A DNA stretch of 7,257 nucleotides, from assembly GCA_030669775.1 (NCBI GenBank), contig DAOVCZ010000093.1, positions 1 to 7,257 of the forward strand, read 5' to 3'. How positions within the stretch are numbered: position 1 is the stretch's first letter; each line of letters starts with the position of its first letter. The position numbers were made by a program, and so were the translations under genes. Source of the DNA: Chloroflexota bacterium. GTDB taxonomy: Bacteria; Chloroflexota; Anaerolineae; Anaerolineales; UBA4823. Of the stretch, positions 6,878 to 7,257 are shown piece by piece. The notes beneath the pieces were generated by a model that had not been told where the DNA came from, made no database searches, and was given only the letters and a program-made list of their open reading frames with translations.

Positions 6878-6890
6878 TCTCCTCGCAAAG

Positions 6891-6932
6891 AATTGGAAAG
6901 ATCTCGCCCAAAATTGGGAAGATTGTTACAAT
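6891..6932. repeat. Phased direct repeat and palindromes after P1
   Basis: AATTGGAAAGAT (6891-6902) and AATTGGGAAGAT (6912-6923) match at 11 of 12 positions and start exactly 21 bp apart, two helical turns. The perfect inverted repeat CCCAA-AA-TTGGG (6907-6918) overlaps the second copy, and ATTGT-T-ACAAT (6922-6932) follows at once. The block starts about 6 bases after the predicted P1 start. It could be a transcription factor site or structured leader RNA. Confidence 0.45.
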
Positions 6933-7016
6933 TTAATACGCCAAAGACGGCAAGCCATTTTAGCAGTCTTTTCGCCGGTGCCAGGAGATGGACATCGGTG
7001 ATTAGTGTGTTCACCC

Positions 7017-7045
7017 TTGACAAGGCACCACCAGACTGATAAAAT
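7017..7045 (+). promoter_or_regulatory. rRNA operon promoter P2
   Basis: TTGACA (7017-7022, exact) and TAAAAT (7040-7045, five of six) are 17 bp apart, and TG at 7037-7038 makes an extended -10. The predicted start is near 7052-7053, giving a leader of about 110 bases to the 16S. The -35 block CTTGACAAGG is identical to that of P1 over ten bases (6849-6858 and 7016-7025). The discriminator (GCTGTCC) is GC-rich, a feature linked to growth-rate control of rRNA promoters. A small inverted repeat GGTGA/TCACC (6997-7015) ends just before the -35. Confidence 0.8.
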
Positions 7046-7046
7046 G

Positions 7047-7066
7047 CTGTCCGCCTTAACGGACAG
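7047..7066. repeat. Perfect palindrome at the P2 start site
   Basis: CTGTCCG (7047-7053) and CGGACAG (7060-7066) are perfectly complementary around a six-base centre CCTTAA. The element starts two bases after the P2 -10 and covers the predicted start, where an operator could act. In RNA started at P1 it would form a 7-bp hairpin, but with no T tract after it. CCTTAAC recurs at 7054 and 7069. Confidence 0.5.
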
Positions 7067-7137
7067 AACCTTAACAACTGAAGAGTGATAGGAAGTACCT
7101 GAGAAAGAACGGGATAAGTGTGAACAGTAGTAAACTC

Positions 7138-7161
7138 GCATCTTTTTGTAGATGCATTTTT

Positions 7162-7164
<3 letters not shown>
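7138..7164 (+). terminator. Terminator-like hairpin at the 16S 5' boundary
   Basis: GCATCT (7138-7143) pairs with AGATGC (7150-7155) across a six-base loop, and A followed by eight T (7157-7164) comes next. This has the form of an intrinsic terminator but lies directly upstream of, and partly within, the expected 16S 5' end. It may be a processing or folding signal, or a real pause or terminator that rRNA antitermination must override. The stem is only 6 bp, so the strength is uncertain. Confidence 0.5.

Positions 7165-7257
<93 letters not shown>

Overview
The window looks like chromosomal housekeeping DNA, most likely from an Anaerolineae-type member of the Chloroflexota. This is inferred from three things: a LysM plus lamin-tail surface protein, a DUF4037 protein and a DUF1992 protein lying around dnaX-ybaB-recR, and the style of the 16S 5' end. 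No database search was possible. I see no mobile element, CRISPR array or tRNA, and no clear new multi-gene system. The less routine signals are in the DNA and RNA between and within the genes.

Left part (1-1400), minus strand: a YacP/NYN-type RNA nuclease gene (916-1398, GTG start) is followed downstream by an AT-rich inverted repeat and an intrinsic terminator. Next comes a small class I SAM-dependent methyltransferase gene (109-648). The first ~108 bases hold nothing that I can call.

Middle (1400-5690), plus strand: a divergent intergenic region leads to a membrane-anchored LysM + lamin-tail-domain protein (1622-2458). After it come a DUF1992 protein (2577-3026), dnaX (3083-4657), ybaB/ebfC (4689-5006) and recR (5019-5627). 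The last three are tightly packed and end at a good intrinsic terminator (5654-5685). They are a classic replication and recombinational-repair cluster: clamp-loader subunit, nucleoid-associated protein and RecFOR mediator. dnaX carries an A8 run in the linker that separates the motor domains from the tau-specific tail. That suggests a programmed gamma/tau split.

Right part (5701-7257): a DUF4037 nucleotidyltransferase-like protein (5701-6798) is followed by a 363-base non-coding leader of a ribosomal RNA operon. The leader has two tandem near-consensus sigma-70 promoters that share the same -35 block, direct and inverted repeats after the first promoter, a perfect palindrome at the predicted start of the second, and a terminator-like hairpin that abuts the 16S 5' end. 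The 16S rRNA gene begins near 7162 and runs off the window.
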